Below are positions 37,175-48,930 of a DNA stretch of 64,000 bases, in pieces. Every line of letters begins with the position of its first letter. Position 1 is the first letter of the stretch. Source of the DNA: Myxocyprinus asiaticus (Eukaryota; Chordata; Actinopteri; Cypriniformes; Catostomidae). The stretch spans positions 22,802,931-22,866,930 of the forward strand of contig NC_059372.1 in NCBI RefSeq assembly GCF_019703515.2, in the 5' to 3' direction. The notes beneath the pieces were generated by a model. That model had not been told where the DNA came from and searched no databases. It was given only the letters and a program-made list of their open reading frames with translations. The translations under genes and the position numbers were made by a program.

Positions 37175-38670
37175 ATTGGTGGGGATAGGAGGATCAAATG
37201 ATCAAGAAAGTAAAACTTTTTGGCCTTTCTAGAACAACTTAAAATAATAATTTTGATAGCCTCCATTAAGCAAATCATTTTGTGACCAATAACAATGAAA
37301 AAGTAGGTTTAACGTTAAGTTTATCTGGAAATAATTTTTCAATTTCCTCTTAAAAATGTCCTGTTAAAAAAAAAAGTGTAGAATTGTCAGACTTTTATCT
37401 GCTAAACGTGCAGTAAATGTGACACATACGACAGATTCATCCTTTGTTTAGCATTATTATGAGAACCATTATATGAGCTTTTGTCTGACAGACATGTAAA
37501 TGAACACAGCCTGCAGGTCAACGGTAACAGTTACTTTAGAAAACAGTTACGTAATAGTTTCTGTTGTAAAAACATTTGAATTACATTACACTTTTAAGGC
37601 CACGTAAGGTACATATCTAACCAAATAACATGCTCTATTTGGTCTCAAACTGTGGGCTTTGTGGTTTCTTTTTATTGTCTCCACACAATAAACTTTTTGC
37701 ACAAATAAACTCCCATTACTAAGACAAACATTTTCCATATATAATAATTTGCACAAACTAAAAATATACAGACAATCTGCATGGAAGAAGCCATAGAGAT
37801 AAAAGATTTAAATTGTGATTTCTAAAGCAAAGATCACATTCAGTAGACTAGTCTATATAAATCCGTAACAGATTTCAGACCAATTAATTTAAGGACAATG
37901 ACAAATAATCACTATGACCTAATGCAACTAAAAATAGTCTATGGCTATTGTAGGACTATTTATATAAGAGATGACGCTAATGCACAGTAACAGCCAAAGG
38001 CTCATATAGACTATTGCTTTGACAACAGAAAACTGGTAAGAATATAGAAGCCAAAACCAGCAATGCATTCTCAAATGTTTTGGCTAAACGGCAAGTGTCA
38101 TGATTCAGGCATACTGCAGGCTACAGCCGCACTGAGGGTTTCTCAGCATCAGATAGCCTACTGCGTTTTGTTTACTCAAGGCCACCTGTGCAAACTCTCA
38201 GAATAACTGATGTGCGCTAACAGCTCTTTGTTTAGATGCATTTACACCCTTAAAGCTCTAACATATTTATATTTATTCAAATGAGACTCAGATTATTATA
38301 CAAATCCTAACAAATCAAAATGACCACAAACAAACTGGAATATCATTTAATCATTATGTATCTACATAAATTCAGATTTGCTACAGTTTTTAGAGATATT
38401 TCCTGCATTAACTTCCTCTTTTATTCCAAAATCAAAAGAAACAAAAAAGACGTTTATATTATATATATAATTGTGACATTATTTTCATGATAGTTACACA
38501 CATTTTACCACCCAATTCTCATTACCACAATGAGAAAAAGATGGTCATTATGATATTCTCATTACCGAAACATGAAAAAAAAATTAAATCATTATTTAAA
38601 TTATTAAGTATTTATATGTGGCACTGTAGAACTCTCTTGGTACTCCCTTTCATTTTCATAGATTTTAATA
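34691..38670. other. intronic, microsatellites only
   Basis: ptpn11 intron 1 near exon 1. Contains a (GA)n run at 35361-35417, (CA)n at 37037-37066 followed by (GA)n, and a second (CG/CA)n at 37143-37174. No coding similarity seen. The SESERER-type and LSLSLS-type open frames over the GA run are artefacts. Confidence 0.6.
35361..35417. repeat. (GA)n microsatellite
   Basis: About 28 GA units with a single interruption (CGAG at 35381). Confidence 0.95.
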
Positions 38671-38674
38671 ACAA

Positions 38675-38678
<4 letters not shown>

Positions 38679-38721
<43 letters not shown>
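38679..38721. repeat. (TA)n microsatellite
   Basis: About 21 TA units about 0.8 kb from the coding part of ptpn11 exon 1, inside intron 1. Confidence 0.95.
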
Positions 38722-38723
<2 letters not shown>

Positions 38724-38842
38724 TTACTCTAATATATGACTGTGTTACGTTAATGAGAATTGTCATTTAAAACAATGGGAATAGTAATAGTAAAAGTAAA
38801 ACGTCCAGGTTACGGTAATGAGAATATGGTGATAAAATGTGC

Positions 38843-39215
38843 TTAAAGGAATATTCTGGGTGTAATAAAAATTAAGCTCAATCAACAGCATTTGTGGCAT
38901 AATATTGATAACAAAAATACATTTTGACTTGCCCCTCATTTTCTTAAAAAATAAAAATAAAAATAAAGAAGAAGCACAATTTGGATTCCAGTGAGGCACT
39001 TACAATTGAAGTGAATTGGCTCCAATCCGTAAACATTAAAATACTCACTATTTCAAAAGTATAGTCACAAAACATAATATGCATGTTAACATGATTTTAG
39101 TGTAATAAAATCGCTTAGTAACTATTCCTGTGTAAAGTTACAGCCATTACGATGTAATGTCAACAAACCCTAAAATGACTGTAAAAATGACGATTTAATT
39201 CAAATTTAAGAACAG
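38843..39215. mobile_element. MITE with AAGTTAAGCTCAATC-type end, copy A (truncated)
   Basis: Starts AAAGGAATATTCTGGGTGTA and AATTAAGCTCAATCAACAGC, then GAGGCACTTACAATTGAAGT. It matches copies at 41930-42555 and 49846-50436. The far inverted end is missing. It lies within ~320 bp of the ptpn11 start codon, in intron 1. Confidence 0.7.
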
Positions 39216-39532
39216 TTAAACAGTTGCATTTTAGACAGTCTGTTACAATGATTTGGCGCTGTACTGATTCATTTTCGACATCCGGTACCGAGAGCGATGG
39301 AAACGGAACAACTCAAATAACCAATAGAAAACAATATTTCTAAAGCCACTACATTGCCATATCGTTTACCTAAGCAAGCACATATTTAGTCATTGGTTCG
39401 GTACAAATGGGCCAGAGTGGACCAGGCGCCTGTAGTAGTGAAAGAGTCCGACACATTGAGCTGTGATTCGTGCTGGATCTGTTCATACAGGAATCATCAG
39501 TATCCGCTCTTGCAGTGTCGCTTTCAACTTAC

Positions 39533-39546
39533 CTTCGAGACGTCAT
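39533..39546 (-). CDS. ptpn11: ptpn11 coding exon 1 (start codon, MTSR)
   Basis: Fourteen coding bases on the minus strand read Met-Thr-Ser-Arg plus two bases of a fifth codon, followed directly by a GTAAG donor. Joined to exon 2 the split codon is Arg, giving the N-terminus [13 protein letters not shown], which matches SHP2. The 5' UTR continues to higher coordinates and its length is not visible. The exon is far too short to appear as an open frame; it was found from the expected N-terminus and the donor site. Confidence 0.9.
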
Positions 39547-39800
39547 GGCCGTCCTGGGAGCTGTCAGATGTGTGTGAGCGGACAGAAGGGGAAAGTGGAA
39601 AAAGTGATCCTGCCTTCGCCGAGTCACTGCAGCGGAGCTGAACGCGAGCGCCGGAGCGTCAGACAGCGCCCGACTCTCACTCACTCCGCCTCTCGATCAG
39701 AGGCAGAGGACACTCTCTGACAACTGCGTGTGAAACTGTATCCAGCACTTTTTAACAGGACTTAATTATGATAAAGCTGTAACCGTTTGCTACGTTTAAA
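39547..39800 (-). promoter_or_regulatory. probable ptpn11 5' UTR and promoter region
   Basis: The ~200 bases upstream of the ptpn11 ATG are locally rich in CpG and G+C (about 39600-39720) within an otherwise A+T-rich window. A GC-box-like GAGGCGGAG is seen on the minus strand near 39687. No TATA box is obvious. This fits a housekeeping-type promoter. The transcription start cannot be fixed from sequence alone. Confidence 0.5.
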
Positions 39801-39934
39801 AAAAATGACACGGTTAGCCTTTCAAAGACTAAAGTCACCCACCAGTTGAGTGTTTGATTTTATCTTCTCAATCTAAAAATACGCATTAATAAGTACAGGC
39901 TATAACCCCATTGTTAAGCGTAAAAGGTGATTAC

Positions 39935-41762
39935 CAGGGGCGGTTCTGAGGGGAGTGCCCCCATGTCAATAGGCCTGGCCCCTCCAGTGGCCACCCAAAT
40001 TGGAGTGGTAGAATGGTAAGAGTGGTATTCTCATTTTCCATCCCACTGAAAGTTCAGTGACCCCACATCATAATAAATAGACCAAACCAATTATATTTAA
40101 AGCTACACTATAATTTTTTTTGTTAAAAAAAAAAAAAAAAAACATTATATTAATGAGAGAGTGCAACAAAAATCCATCTTCCAAAACATGTCTTTACTCA
40201 AATACACTTTGATAAACCTATAATAATGCTTTATATTTTAGAGCTTTCGGGACGGATTTCATGGGAAATTGCATACATACGTCATTCGCCTGTGCGTGTT
40301 CACGTCATATCCGTACACAGAGAAAATAAGCTCCAGCTACTGTAGTGCGTGAATGGTGTGGGAGTAGATTGAAGCTGAAAGTTTGTTGTCACAATGAACG
40401 AGAAAAATTGGCCATGGATCATTGGATCACCGGTTGTTAAAACAAAGAAGCCCCGAACAGAGCAGAGTCTACAAGCAAAAAGGGAAAACAATGGAGTCCG
40501 TAATAAAACCCGAATCAAAATCGGCTCGGCTTTTCAGTGGTGGCGACAACTCCGAGATCTGAAAGTATTTAAAAGCGACCTAGAGATGGCTTTTTTCCTA
40601 CTCAACAGGTAAGATATTTTATTGATATGGTTTATGTATAGTTGTGTAATCACACACACACATACACACGTCTACCCAGGAAGATATACAAAATAAGTGA
40701 TAAACATTCACTTGTATTTAATAATATCGATAAATGAGTCAAAGTTCCTACATTATTTTAAAGCATGTTTAACAGATGTTAGCAGAGTAGCAGGTGTTCA
40801 AAACATGGTAAATTATACTCTCTTTTGATAATCGAACACCTGTAGCTCAATGCTAATGTAGCAAATTGTTTATGAATTGGGTTGCTAGGAGACATCTCTG
40901 GTGACAGTCAAACACCTGCTAAGCTAACGGGAGCATTGCAGTTTTGCTTCCTTAAACATCATCTTCCGAGCATCTGGCAATGAAAAGCATTTATGGTTGG
41001 AGATTGGAGATATCAAGTAGGAATATCCCACATCCAATTTGAATGGAACACAGCATTAATATTAGCAACAGCATTCTCTAATAAGAGGCGCACACCAAGC
41101 GCGCTCAGTAAGGATGTGCAGCCACTGACAGACATAATAATGATTAAAAAAAACACACATTAAAGCCATCTTATTGGTCACATATAATTACGATGCATGC
41201 AGCTTTTTTAAGCTGCACATATCTAATTGAGATAGATATGTGCATTTAAAAAATCACCATTTAAAATGAACTATTGTATATAAAAATTTGCTTAAAAATT
41301 CTTAAAAGGATCTTAAAGGAAATGGTGACGATTTACAAGACCTGTATATGCTGATTATAGCCTACCGCTTAAATTATAAGCTAAAACACTGATGTAGCCT
41401 GTCTTTAATTTTACCCAAGAATTTTACTGAATTAGTCATTCTAAAGAAAAGCATGGCAACATGGCTTAAAGTTTGTGGGTAAAACCAGAATGTTAGGGTG
41501 TATTGACAAATTGAAACATTTGTCATGAGCCTGTTTGTTTATATATTTAAAAAAAAAAAAAAAAAAAATGTGTACTTAAATTTGGTGAATCTTTGAATGT
41601 CTTTAAAAAAAATGCATGTCCGCAAATATTAAATCAGCAAATGATGCTTTATATGTGTACAGGGGACATTTAAGGTAGTACATATATATACAGCTGCCCC
41701 CCTACAAGCACACCATGCCCCCCCCCCAACCCCCCAGTCAAAATGATCTAGAACCGCCCCTG
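39935..41762 (+). mobile_element. hAT element, 1.8 kb, carrying a spliceable open frame
   Basis: Terminal inverted repeats CAGGGGCGGTTCT and AGAACCGCCCCTG are flanked by a perfect 8-bp target duplication GTGATTAC (39927-39934 and 41763-41770). These are hAT hallmarks. There is no hAT transposase or BED/dimerisation motif, so it is non-autonomous. It sits about 390 bp upstream of the ptpn11 ATG, between ptpn11 and agrn. Confidence 0.92.
40394..40612 (+). CDS. putative exon of unknown protein inside the hAT element
   Basis: An open frame starts MNEKNWPWIIGSPVVKTKKP, is rich in Lys/Arg in its first half, and ends IGSAFQWWRQLRDLKVFKSD followed by LEMAFFLLNR. The coding bases then run into CAACAGGTAAGATA, a strong splice donor (GT at 40611-40612). 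The AFxxWRxLRxxKxxKSDxExAxFLL pattern resembles a motif that I recall at the N-terminus of many predicted teleost proteins of unknown function. No following exon is evident before the element ends. It may be a captured host exon or the first exon of an element-encoded protein. The frame has no internal stop, but expression is unproven. Confidence 0.45.
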   Translation: MNEKNWPWIIGSPVVKTKKPRTEQSLQAKRENNGVRNKTRIKIGSAFQWWRQLRDLKVFKSDLEMAFFLLNR

Positions 41763-41929
41763 GTGATTACAGGCAGTTGTTACCTATTATAATAATTAGG
41801 AGCTATGTGTAGGAGCTATTTCTTACCCTTAACAATTCCTTACAATGTTGCCTCATGTATTTAGATTACAGCGTACATGAATATGGCAAACATTTAGTGC
41901 CCTGGTATTTATAAAGTACTAACATTAAA

Positions 41930-42555
41930 TTAATATTCCAGGTTTAATACAAGTTAAGCTCAGTCGACAGCATTTGTGGCATGATGTTGATTACCACAAA
42001 AAAATTATTTCATCTCGTCCCTCCTTTTCTTTAAAAAAAAAAAAACAAAATATTGTACAGTGTGACGCTTACAATGGAAGTAAATGGGGCCAATTTTTGG
42101 AGGGTTTAAAGGCAGAAATGGAAATCTTCTAATTTTATTAAAGCACTTACATTAAATCTTCTGTTAAAATCACATGTATTATTTGTGCCATGAAGTTGTT
42201 TAAATTGTCATTTTTACAGTCTTTTTAGGGTTTGTTTACATTATATCCTCATGGCAATGAAGTTGTAAAATTGGCTATAACTTTACACAGAAAAGGTTAT
42301 TTAGTGATTTTATCACACTAAAATAATGTTAACACATATATTGTTTACGTCTTGTGGCTATAATTTCATAACAGTGAGTATTTTAATGATTGGCCCCATT
42401 CACTTCCATTGTAAGTGCCTCACTATAACCCAGATTTTGGCTTTTTTTAAAGAAAAGGAGGGGCAAGTCAAAAACCATTTTTGTGGTTTTCAATATTATG
42501 CCACAGATGCTGTCAACTGAGCTTAACTTGTATTGAACCCAGAATAGTCCTTTTA
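41930..42555. mobile_element. MITE with AAGTTAAGCTCAATC-type ends, copy B (both ends)
   Basis: Left end ATTCCAGGTTTAATACAAGT TAAGCTCAG and right end GAGCTTAACTTGTATTGAAC are inverse. Internal half-sites CTTACAATGGAAGTAAATGG and CACTTCCATTGTAAGTGCCT are also inverse, so nearly the whole element folds back. Confidence 0.8.
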
Positions 42556-43529
42556 TAATGAAAACAAATAAATCAGGGGAGAGTTTATGAATTTATTGAA
42601 AACCTAAAAAAAATGGTGATCAGGTAGAGGTACCTAAAATATACACTGTCCCTTATACATTCATGTAGATTTTAAGTTTAACTCTTATTAAAGTTGATAT
42701 ACATGTTATACAGAATATCAGCTACCCATATAGGTTACTCCATATTCACTCTCTCAAGTCACAACTCTAAATTTATCAATTCCTTCCATGTGATTATCAC
42801 CTTTATTTCATTTCTTGCTTGCTATTTTTCTTTAAGGTCTAATGCTGCTATTTTTGCCTAGAGAATGAGTAGAAGAATATACACAACATTGTACAGCAGC
42901 ACAGAGATTCTGTTTTTGTTTCATTTGTTTCCATTCAGGCCGACCCTATTTGCATTTGCATTGGGGTGATTTGAAGGTGTGGGCACAATCTGCAGCCAGC
43001 AAGGCACTGCAGCAATGCCATAGCTGCCATGACGTCAGTGTCCATGAGGGAGATTAATCTGCAGGGGGACATGGTTATGCAATTTTCAGAAATGCAGGGC
43101 TTTATCTATGGATTTCTTTCTCTCTACAAAGAGTCTGACCTGCTGTACTCTGTGCAGAGAAAGATCCAGTGCAAACAATGCTGGCAACTCTATCCTTGAG
43201 GACAGTAATTTATGCATTTTAACTGTTTTGTACATTTCACACATATGCTAGGAAAGGCCAAAACTACAGTCTATGAAAGAGTGATTCAATGGTGCTTTGA
43301 TCAAATTAATCACAGATGTAGAAGAATGCTTACATGTAAGAATAATAAAAGTATGACAACATCTTTTTTATATTATAAAAGTTGTTTTTCTGGCAAGTCC
43401 CTGTCTCACAATACAAGCAAATTATGTTACAATAATTGGAAGTACAGTAATACATAGCTAACATTTACCCTACAGTATGCCTGCATGGGTAAAAAATATT
43501 GATAATCTAAGTTGTGTGTGAATTTAACC

Positions 43530-43600
43530 ACAGGTTGCTCCAGGGAACTGTGACTGTAATAAGTATATTGGAAATCACTTTGGATAAAACAACTGCAGAA
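43530..43600 (+). repeat. SINE 3' fragment
   Basis: GGTTGCTCCAGGGAACTGTG and ATCACTTTGGATAAAACAAC match the tail of the SINE at 11752-11960. The head with the A and B boxes is absent. Confidence 0.55.
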
Positions 43601-44479
43601 TGAAAGCTTGCCTTTATCTTACTAAATATATATGAACGTGAACATGATATTTAACATGGCCTTTACATTTTGGTTACATACAGTGAGTGTGTATATATAG
43701 ATAGATAGAAATACAATCATTTTAATCCACCTATGCATTTTAGGGTTAAAAATGTTTCTTTTTAATCAAAATACACCAAATAGCATCGAACTGTATTACT
43801 AGGCTGTTTTCTGAGCTGTGGTGGCGTGGTGAAGCTCAAGGAAATCACTCACCAAAGGAAGAGCCAGTGCTACCCACCAGTCCCCATCCAGGATGCCCCA
43901 TGACCTTACAGCCCGAGGACTCTGTGGTCCCAAATAAAAACCCCATGGGGAAGAACAATGGGAGCCTCAGAGCCCCGGACTTTGCTAGACAGCTGCAGCC
44001 TTGTTACTTGAAGTAAAAGCCCCCTTTATTGCACTGGTGTGAAGGAGTCCTCTGCTCATTTAGGCGTGGATCATTTCATACTAACTGCCATGCAGAGGAA
44101 TCTAATGGATTTTTCCACTAACAGTTTTTTCCATGTGGTGCAGTTCTTTAATGGGATCTGTTCTGTTACATCTCCAGGCAACCCTGGGCTTGTCATGTCT
44201 GGTAACATCTGACATTTTATATTGCCTAAAGATAACATAGCATTGTTGCATTTTTGACTACTCCACTTGAATCTTCCCTCTCCTTTCTCACCTTCAAAAT
44301 AAAATACATTATTCTTCTGCTGGTTTAAAAATATCATATCTTAAAAATATGTTCATCCAGTGTTATAGTGGCAAATACTATTTGCACTCCTAATTATATA
44401 CTAACATACAGAATCACTGCAGAGATTATTGTGTTTATTTAGAGTCCCACAGACACCATACACCAACCCCTACCCCTAA

Positions 44480-44685
44480 ATTAACCATTGTTTTACTACA
44501 GTAACCATAGTATCACCAGAGAATTTTGTGGTAAAATCATAATAACCTCACAATTAAACATGGTTACTATATTAACACCATATTACTGTAGTAACACCAA
44601 GGTTAATTGCATTAATAATATGGCTTCCACCAAAAAACATGGTTACTACAATATTACTATTGTAAAACCATGGTTAATTTTACCT
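44480..44685. repeat. inverted-repeat-rich dispersed element
   Basis: Alternating ACCATGGTTACTAC-type and GTAGTAACACCA-type blocks recur several times in both orientations. This is a typical A+T-rich teleost foldback repeat. Borders are approximate. Confidence 0.5.
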
Positions 44686-44819
44686 GCATCAAAATCACAT
44701 CCAACCTTTACATACATCTGTATTTATTATAAAAATTATTAAAGGAAATATTAAGAGTGGAAACAGGATGGGGGAAAGCTGGGAATCGAATCTAAAAATA
44801 GTCATTCTGAAAAAGGGTA

Positions 44820-45212
44820 AGTTATCAACTGAAGGGTCAAGTTACAACCCCAAAATGGCTCAAAGGTCTGTTCTGATTGGGTCACAAACAGCAGGGAAAC
44901 ACAATGATAAATGCACATAATTAATTAAAACAATATGAATACAAATAAAAAGTAAATAAAACCTTGACTCTAGGAGCAAAATGAAGCCACATCCACAAGT
45001 GTCCCGGTGATTTTGCACAGATGTTAACTTCTTACTGTTAACTGATTTCTACGGTGTTATGTTATTAATTTAGCATATTGCTGGGCCTATACAGTATGTC
45101 CATATTTGATTATTTATTTACCTTTGCTTTGTACTATATAATTGGTACTGTGTAAAATTGGTACTCTGTAAAATCTGGGTCCTGAGGCAAAACCAATTAA
45201 GAACCACAGTGT
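44820..45212. mobile_element. degraded hAT element related to 8543-9179
   Basis: GGTCTGTTCTGATTGGGTCA and CAAACAGCAGGG near the left and GGGTCCTGAGGCAAAACCAA TTAAGAACCACAGTG at the right match the element at 8543-9179. The left terminus is eroded. Confidence 0.6.
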
Positions 45213-46735
45213 TAAAAGACAGATCTCCAGACAAAACACTGAGGCTCTGATTCAGGCAGTGTGGGAAATGGAGGGATTTATTCACAGATGTTATCAGGAG
45301 TAAAATGTTACAGAAAGGTTTCAAAGTCAGGTCAGTTTGTTTAACATTTTATTTTATGGTGGTTGGAACACAAGACACAAGTATTAAAGTTAGTAATAGT
45401 AACATCATGCCTCTCATTCTGTGCACTGCCCTTCAGGTATAGTTCAATCAAAACAGTAGTTTACAAATGCCAGTCTGGGAATCCTCTTTAAGACATAAAT
45501 AAGATACTGAAAATAGTATTTGTACAGTAAATAGTATTCTTGTAGAGTCCAGAACCACTATTATTGAGGCATTCTGGAAATGTTCTTAAGCATTATTAAT
45601 ATAATTATTAACATTTTTGAATTAATTTACATTATGGGAATGACACTGATATACTGGCTAAAGTTGAGAGCACAGAACAAAATGAACATTAACTTTAGTC
45701 ATGAACGGTGAATGATTTTAAGGCATTTCTCAGTTTCCATTCACACAGCAGATTTCCATGGCAATCCGCACCATAGGCCTTGTCGCTTGAGAGCACTCAA
45801 AGTATGCAGGAGCAAAGCTACTGGATGATGTCAAAAATAACTTCCAATATTAAAAAAGAGACAAAAAATGTATTCCACTGGAAAAGTGAAGGCAAGGGCA
45901 CGATACTTAAAAGGGTGGATGATCCATACTGTAACTCGTGCAGTAATGGAGGGCTCCTGCTCTTAGTCTAGTACACTAAACATCCTGTGAATGCTTAATG
46001 ATAAATTATTCCCTGACCCCACCCTTCCTTGGAGCCACATCAGGATATGCTTTGTGTATAGACACAGTCAGACTTGGTTCCAGTGTATAATACTAAAACA
46101 AGACCTCAGTAACATATGGCTAAATTTTACATTTGATCGTCACAGGGCTGTACATGATCTTACAGGTCCCAGGGTAAAAAATTAAAAAAGAAAATAAATT
46201 AATAAAAAAAAAAAGAAAAAAGAAACTGATACTTTACCCTAACAGACATACATTTGTTTCGGAATATTGCAAAGCATCTAATATCAAACTAATAACTATG
46301 TCTTACACTGTGACAGCAGTAGAAACCATAGCATTGCATCTGCTTTGGAACAGGTTACAAAAACCATTTTGACATGACACACTCATGCATTATTATTTTT
46401 ACTGATTACTGTTGTGAAATGGGGGCCAAAGTCATAATATGCAAAGGGTCTACATACAAAATCACTTTTTTATAGCAAGTGCTGGCAGCATTTTAAAGCA
46501 ACATTTTCATTTGATACAGAATAGGGGGAAAAATGCTGTGAATACATCATTTTTTGTTTGATGACTGAACATGCCAGGAATTTCAATGCTTTTGTGTCTA
46601 CCCAATGTGCCTATTGAGTCTCTAATCTATTCCTTTGTTACAGCGCCTCCCAATGTTGAGTTGTTGTAACAACCATTTTTCCTTGCACATATTTTCTAAC
46701 ACATACACAAACACACAAGAAATCCAGATTGACAA
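45213..46735. other. intergenic, no gene recognised
   Basis: Between ptpn11 and agrn. A+T-rich, with no protein similarity or repeat ends seen. Confidence 0.5.
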
Positions 46736-46739
46736 ATAG

Positions 46740-46740
<1 letters not shown>

Positions 46741-46806
<66 letters not shown>
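46741..46806. repeat. (AT)n microsatellite
   Basis: About 32 AT units downstream of the agrn 3' end. The IYIYIY open frames over it are artefacts. Confidence 0.95.
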
Positions 46807-46810
<4 letters not shown>

Positions 46811-47079
46811 CAATATTACTTCCAACTTGAATGATCAAATGTCAAAACAGGAGAAACAAAAGTCTTTACATTGCAACGCAGTCCTCCTCGTAAGCTACAT
46901 TTCTGCCCTGAATGGAATGATGAAGATCAAAGAAAATCAAGGCAAAATCAACTCAACACTTAAAAAGATGCATGCAACAAGTGGTCATATAGTATATTTA
47001 TATATGTAATTGCTCTTTAGATATGCACAACACATGAGACGGACAACTGCAACAAAATATAGCATATTCAAAATTCACA

Positions 47080-47699
47080 GTCTCATGTAGTTCTTTACTA
47101 TTTATTATTATATCTCACAGGTCAATAATGATCATTTGCATGGAAAATTATGTTGAATTTCGAGGAAGGCTAATTGTTACGTCAGCTAGAGCTTTCACCC
47201 CGTAAGTGGAATCATGAATGAGGAATATCATACACACACTTGCTCAGCTTATTAAACAGTTGCTGTCATTTGTTGATAAAGCAGAAGTAATTTTTTAGAC
47301 CTTATGACATATAATGGACCACAGCAAGAGCTCAGAGGAATGTATGGTGTCTGTCAGACAGTGAGAGATCTATGGCACCAAGAAAAGGCAATCAACGGAA
47401 AGGTCAAACAGCACCAACCTCATCTGCCACTGTTCAAGCAATAAGCAAGTATGTTTTCCTTTTGTTTGTCATAGAAACAGCACAGACATAATAAGACTTT
47501 TTGCATGTCTTGTTACACCATGTTCACCTGCAACTGAGGATGGGATTATGGTTGGACACAGAGATGAAAAAACAAACAAAAAAAATTATTATTAAAACAA
47601 TGTAATTTTTCCCAATATAAAAGGCAAATAAAAGTATACAAAAAAACAGAAAAATAATTACAGCAGTAGACATGGTGTTGGGAGGAAGGTGGTGCCAGA
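47080..47699 (-). other. probable agrn 3' UTR with candidate polyadenylation signal
   Basis: Downstream of the agrn stop there is A+T-rich sequence without coding potential. The first canonical AATAAA I see on the minus strand is at 47101-47106, which would give a 3' UTR of about 0.6 kb. Longer forms are possible, and no other sign marks the transcript end. Confidence 0.35.
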
Positions 47700-47857
47700 C
47701 TATTTGGCAGTACAGTGTAATATTTTGGGACTGTTTAAGGCGTCCTCCACCAGATGCAGTTCCACCCCGTCGACTATCACGTCTTTCACACATCCAACAA
47801 AGCCTGTGCTGTAAGCCTTAGGCAACCGACGAGCCACAGACAGCTCCTCCAGACCAC
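47700..47857 (-). CDS. agrn: agrn last coding exon, end of LG3 and stop
   Basis: After the acceptor CTTTTAAG the exon encodes GLEELSVARRLPKAYSTGFV, then GCVKDVIVDGVELHLVEDAL and NSPKILHCTAK, ending at TAG (47700-47702). The Cys in FVGC and the penultimate Cys in HCTAK form the conserved disulfide that closes a laminin-G domain. The frame fits the previous exon exactly. An open frame in another phase covers the same place and is a shadow. Confidence 0.95.
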
Positions 47858-48099
47858 CTTAAAAGTGAGGGAGAGAGAGGAATGGAAAAGATCAGATCAA
47901 GTATACATGATTCGTTGTACAGTACTTGACTTTCACTGTCTTCTATGTGTTTGGATGTTTTGTGGGTGTGGATATAGGTCAAAGTTTCACACTCAAGCTG
48001 TGTACAAAACCCCACAGGTGTTCAAAGTATAGGATCTCAACTACTGTATAACCAGCATGTGTACAATTTCTAGTTTGTTTGTGACTGTTAGTGAAAGAT

Positions 48100-48930
48100 T
48101 GAAAGAAATAGTTCACCCAACAATGATACACCGCTACTTCTCTCATGAACTCAAGAATAAAATTTTCAGTGAATAACAACTTTTCTGTCTGTTTTTCATT
48201 CTAAGCCATCGAATGGCATCAGAAGACTTGAATATACCACATCAATGCATCAGGACCACTTTTGGGATAATTTATGGTGCCTTTGAGTCCTTTTTAAAGC
48301 TTGAAAGTTCCAGTCCCCATTATTTGTTATTGCATGGAAGAGCGACTACTACTTCCTTAAAGGGATAGTTCATCCAAAAATGAAAATTCTCTCATCATTT
48401 ACTCACCCTCATTTCATCTCAGATGTGTATGACTTTCTTTCTTCTGCAGAACACAAACGAAGATTTTTAGAAAAATATCTCAGCTCTGTTGGTCCTTTCA
48501 CTGCAAGTGAATGGTGACCAGAAATTTGAAGCTCAAAAATTAACTTTAAGGCTGCATAAAAGTAATCCATAAGACTCCAGTGGTTAAATCCATATCTTCA
48601 GAAGTGATATGATTGGTGTGGATGAGAAACCGATCAATATTTAAGTCCTTTTTTTTTTTTTTTTTTTACCATAAATCTCCACTTTCACTTTCACATTGTT
48701 TCACACTTTGAAAGTGAAAGTGGAAATTTATGGTAAAAAAGGACTTGTTTGTGTTCAGAAGAAGAAAGAAAGTCATACACATCTGGGATGGCATGATGGT
48801 TAGTAAATTATGAGAGAACTTTCATTTTTGGGTGAACTATCCCTTTAAGAATTTCTCCTTTTATGTCCTTGGATTTGAAACAACAAGAATGATGACAGAT
48901 TTTTCATATTTGGGTAAACTATTCCTTTAC
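48100..48930. mobile_element. outer AATAGTTCACCC-type MITE containing a nested copy
   Basis: The left end GAAATAGTTCACCCAACAAT at ~48105 and right end TTTGGGTAAACTATTCCTTT at ~48926 are degenerate inverses of the same family as the inner element at 48357-48848. The inner copy therefore seems to have inserted into an older relative in the last agrn intron. Confidence 0.65.
48357..48848. mobile_element. MITE with AAGGGATAGTTCACCC-type termini, copy 3 (TTAA-flanked)
   Basis: Begins TTAAAGGGATAGTTCATCC and ends GGGTGAACTATCCCTTTAA, with TTAA at both sides. The centre contains a near-perfect hairpin: 30-nt arms at 48661-48690 and 48711-48740 with one mismatch and a 20-nt loop. Confidence 0.82.

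Larger units (their letters stand above)
300..39546 (-). other. ptpn11: ptpn11 (SHP2) gene, 5' half: start codon through SH2 domains
   Basis: Six coding exons on the minus strand join in frame into about 250 residues of a SHP2-type non-receptor protein tyrosine phosphatase: N-SH2, C-SH2 and the linker to the PTP domain. SHP2 is cytosolic, binds phosphotyrosine sites on receptors and adaptors, and promotes RAS/MAPK signalling; N-SH2 blocks the catalytic site at rest. Exon sizes 123, 195, 193, 117 and 114 nt after exon 1 are, as I recall, those of mammalian PTPN11. Motifs such as [27 protein letters not shown] and VTHVMIR favour SHP2 over SHP1. Introns are about 16.0 kb, 20.4 kb, 1.2 kb, 79 bp and 0.8 kb. 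The catalytic exons lie beyond base 1. Teleosts can carry two ptpn11 copies; I cannot tell which this is. Confidence 0.95.
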
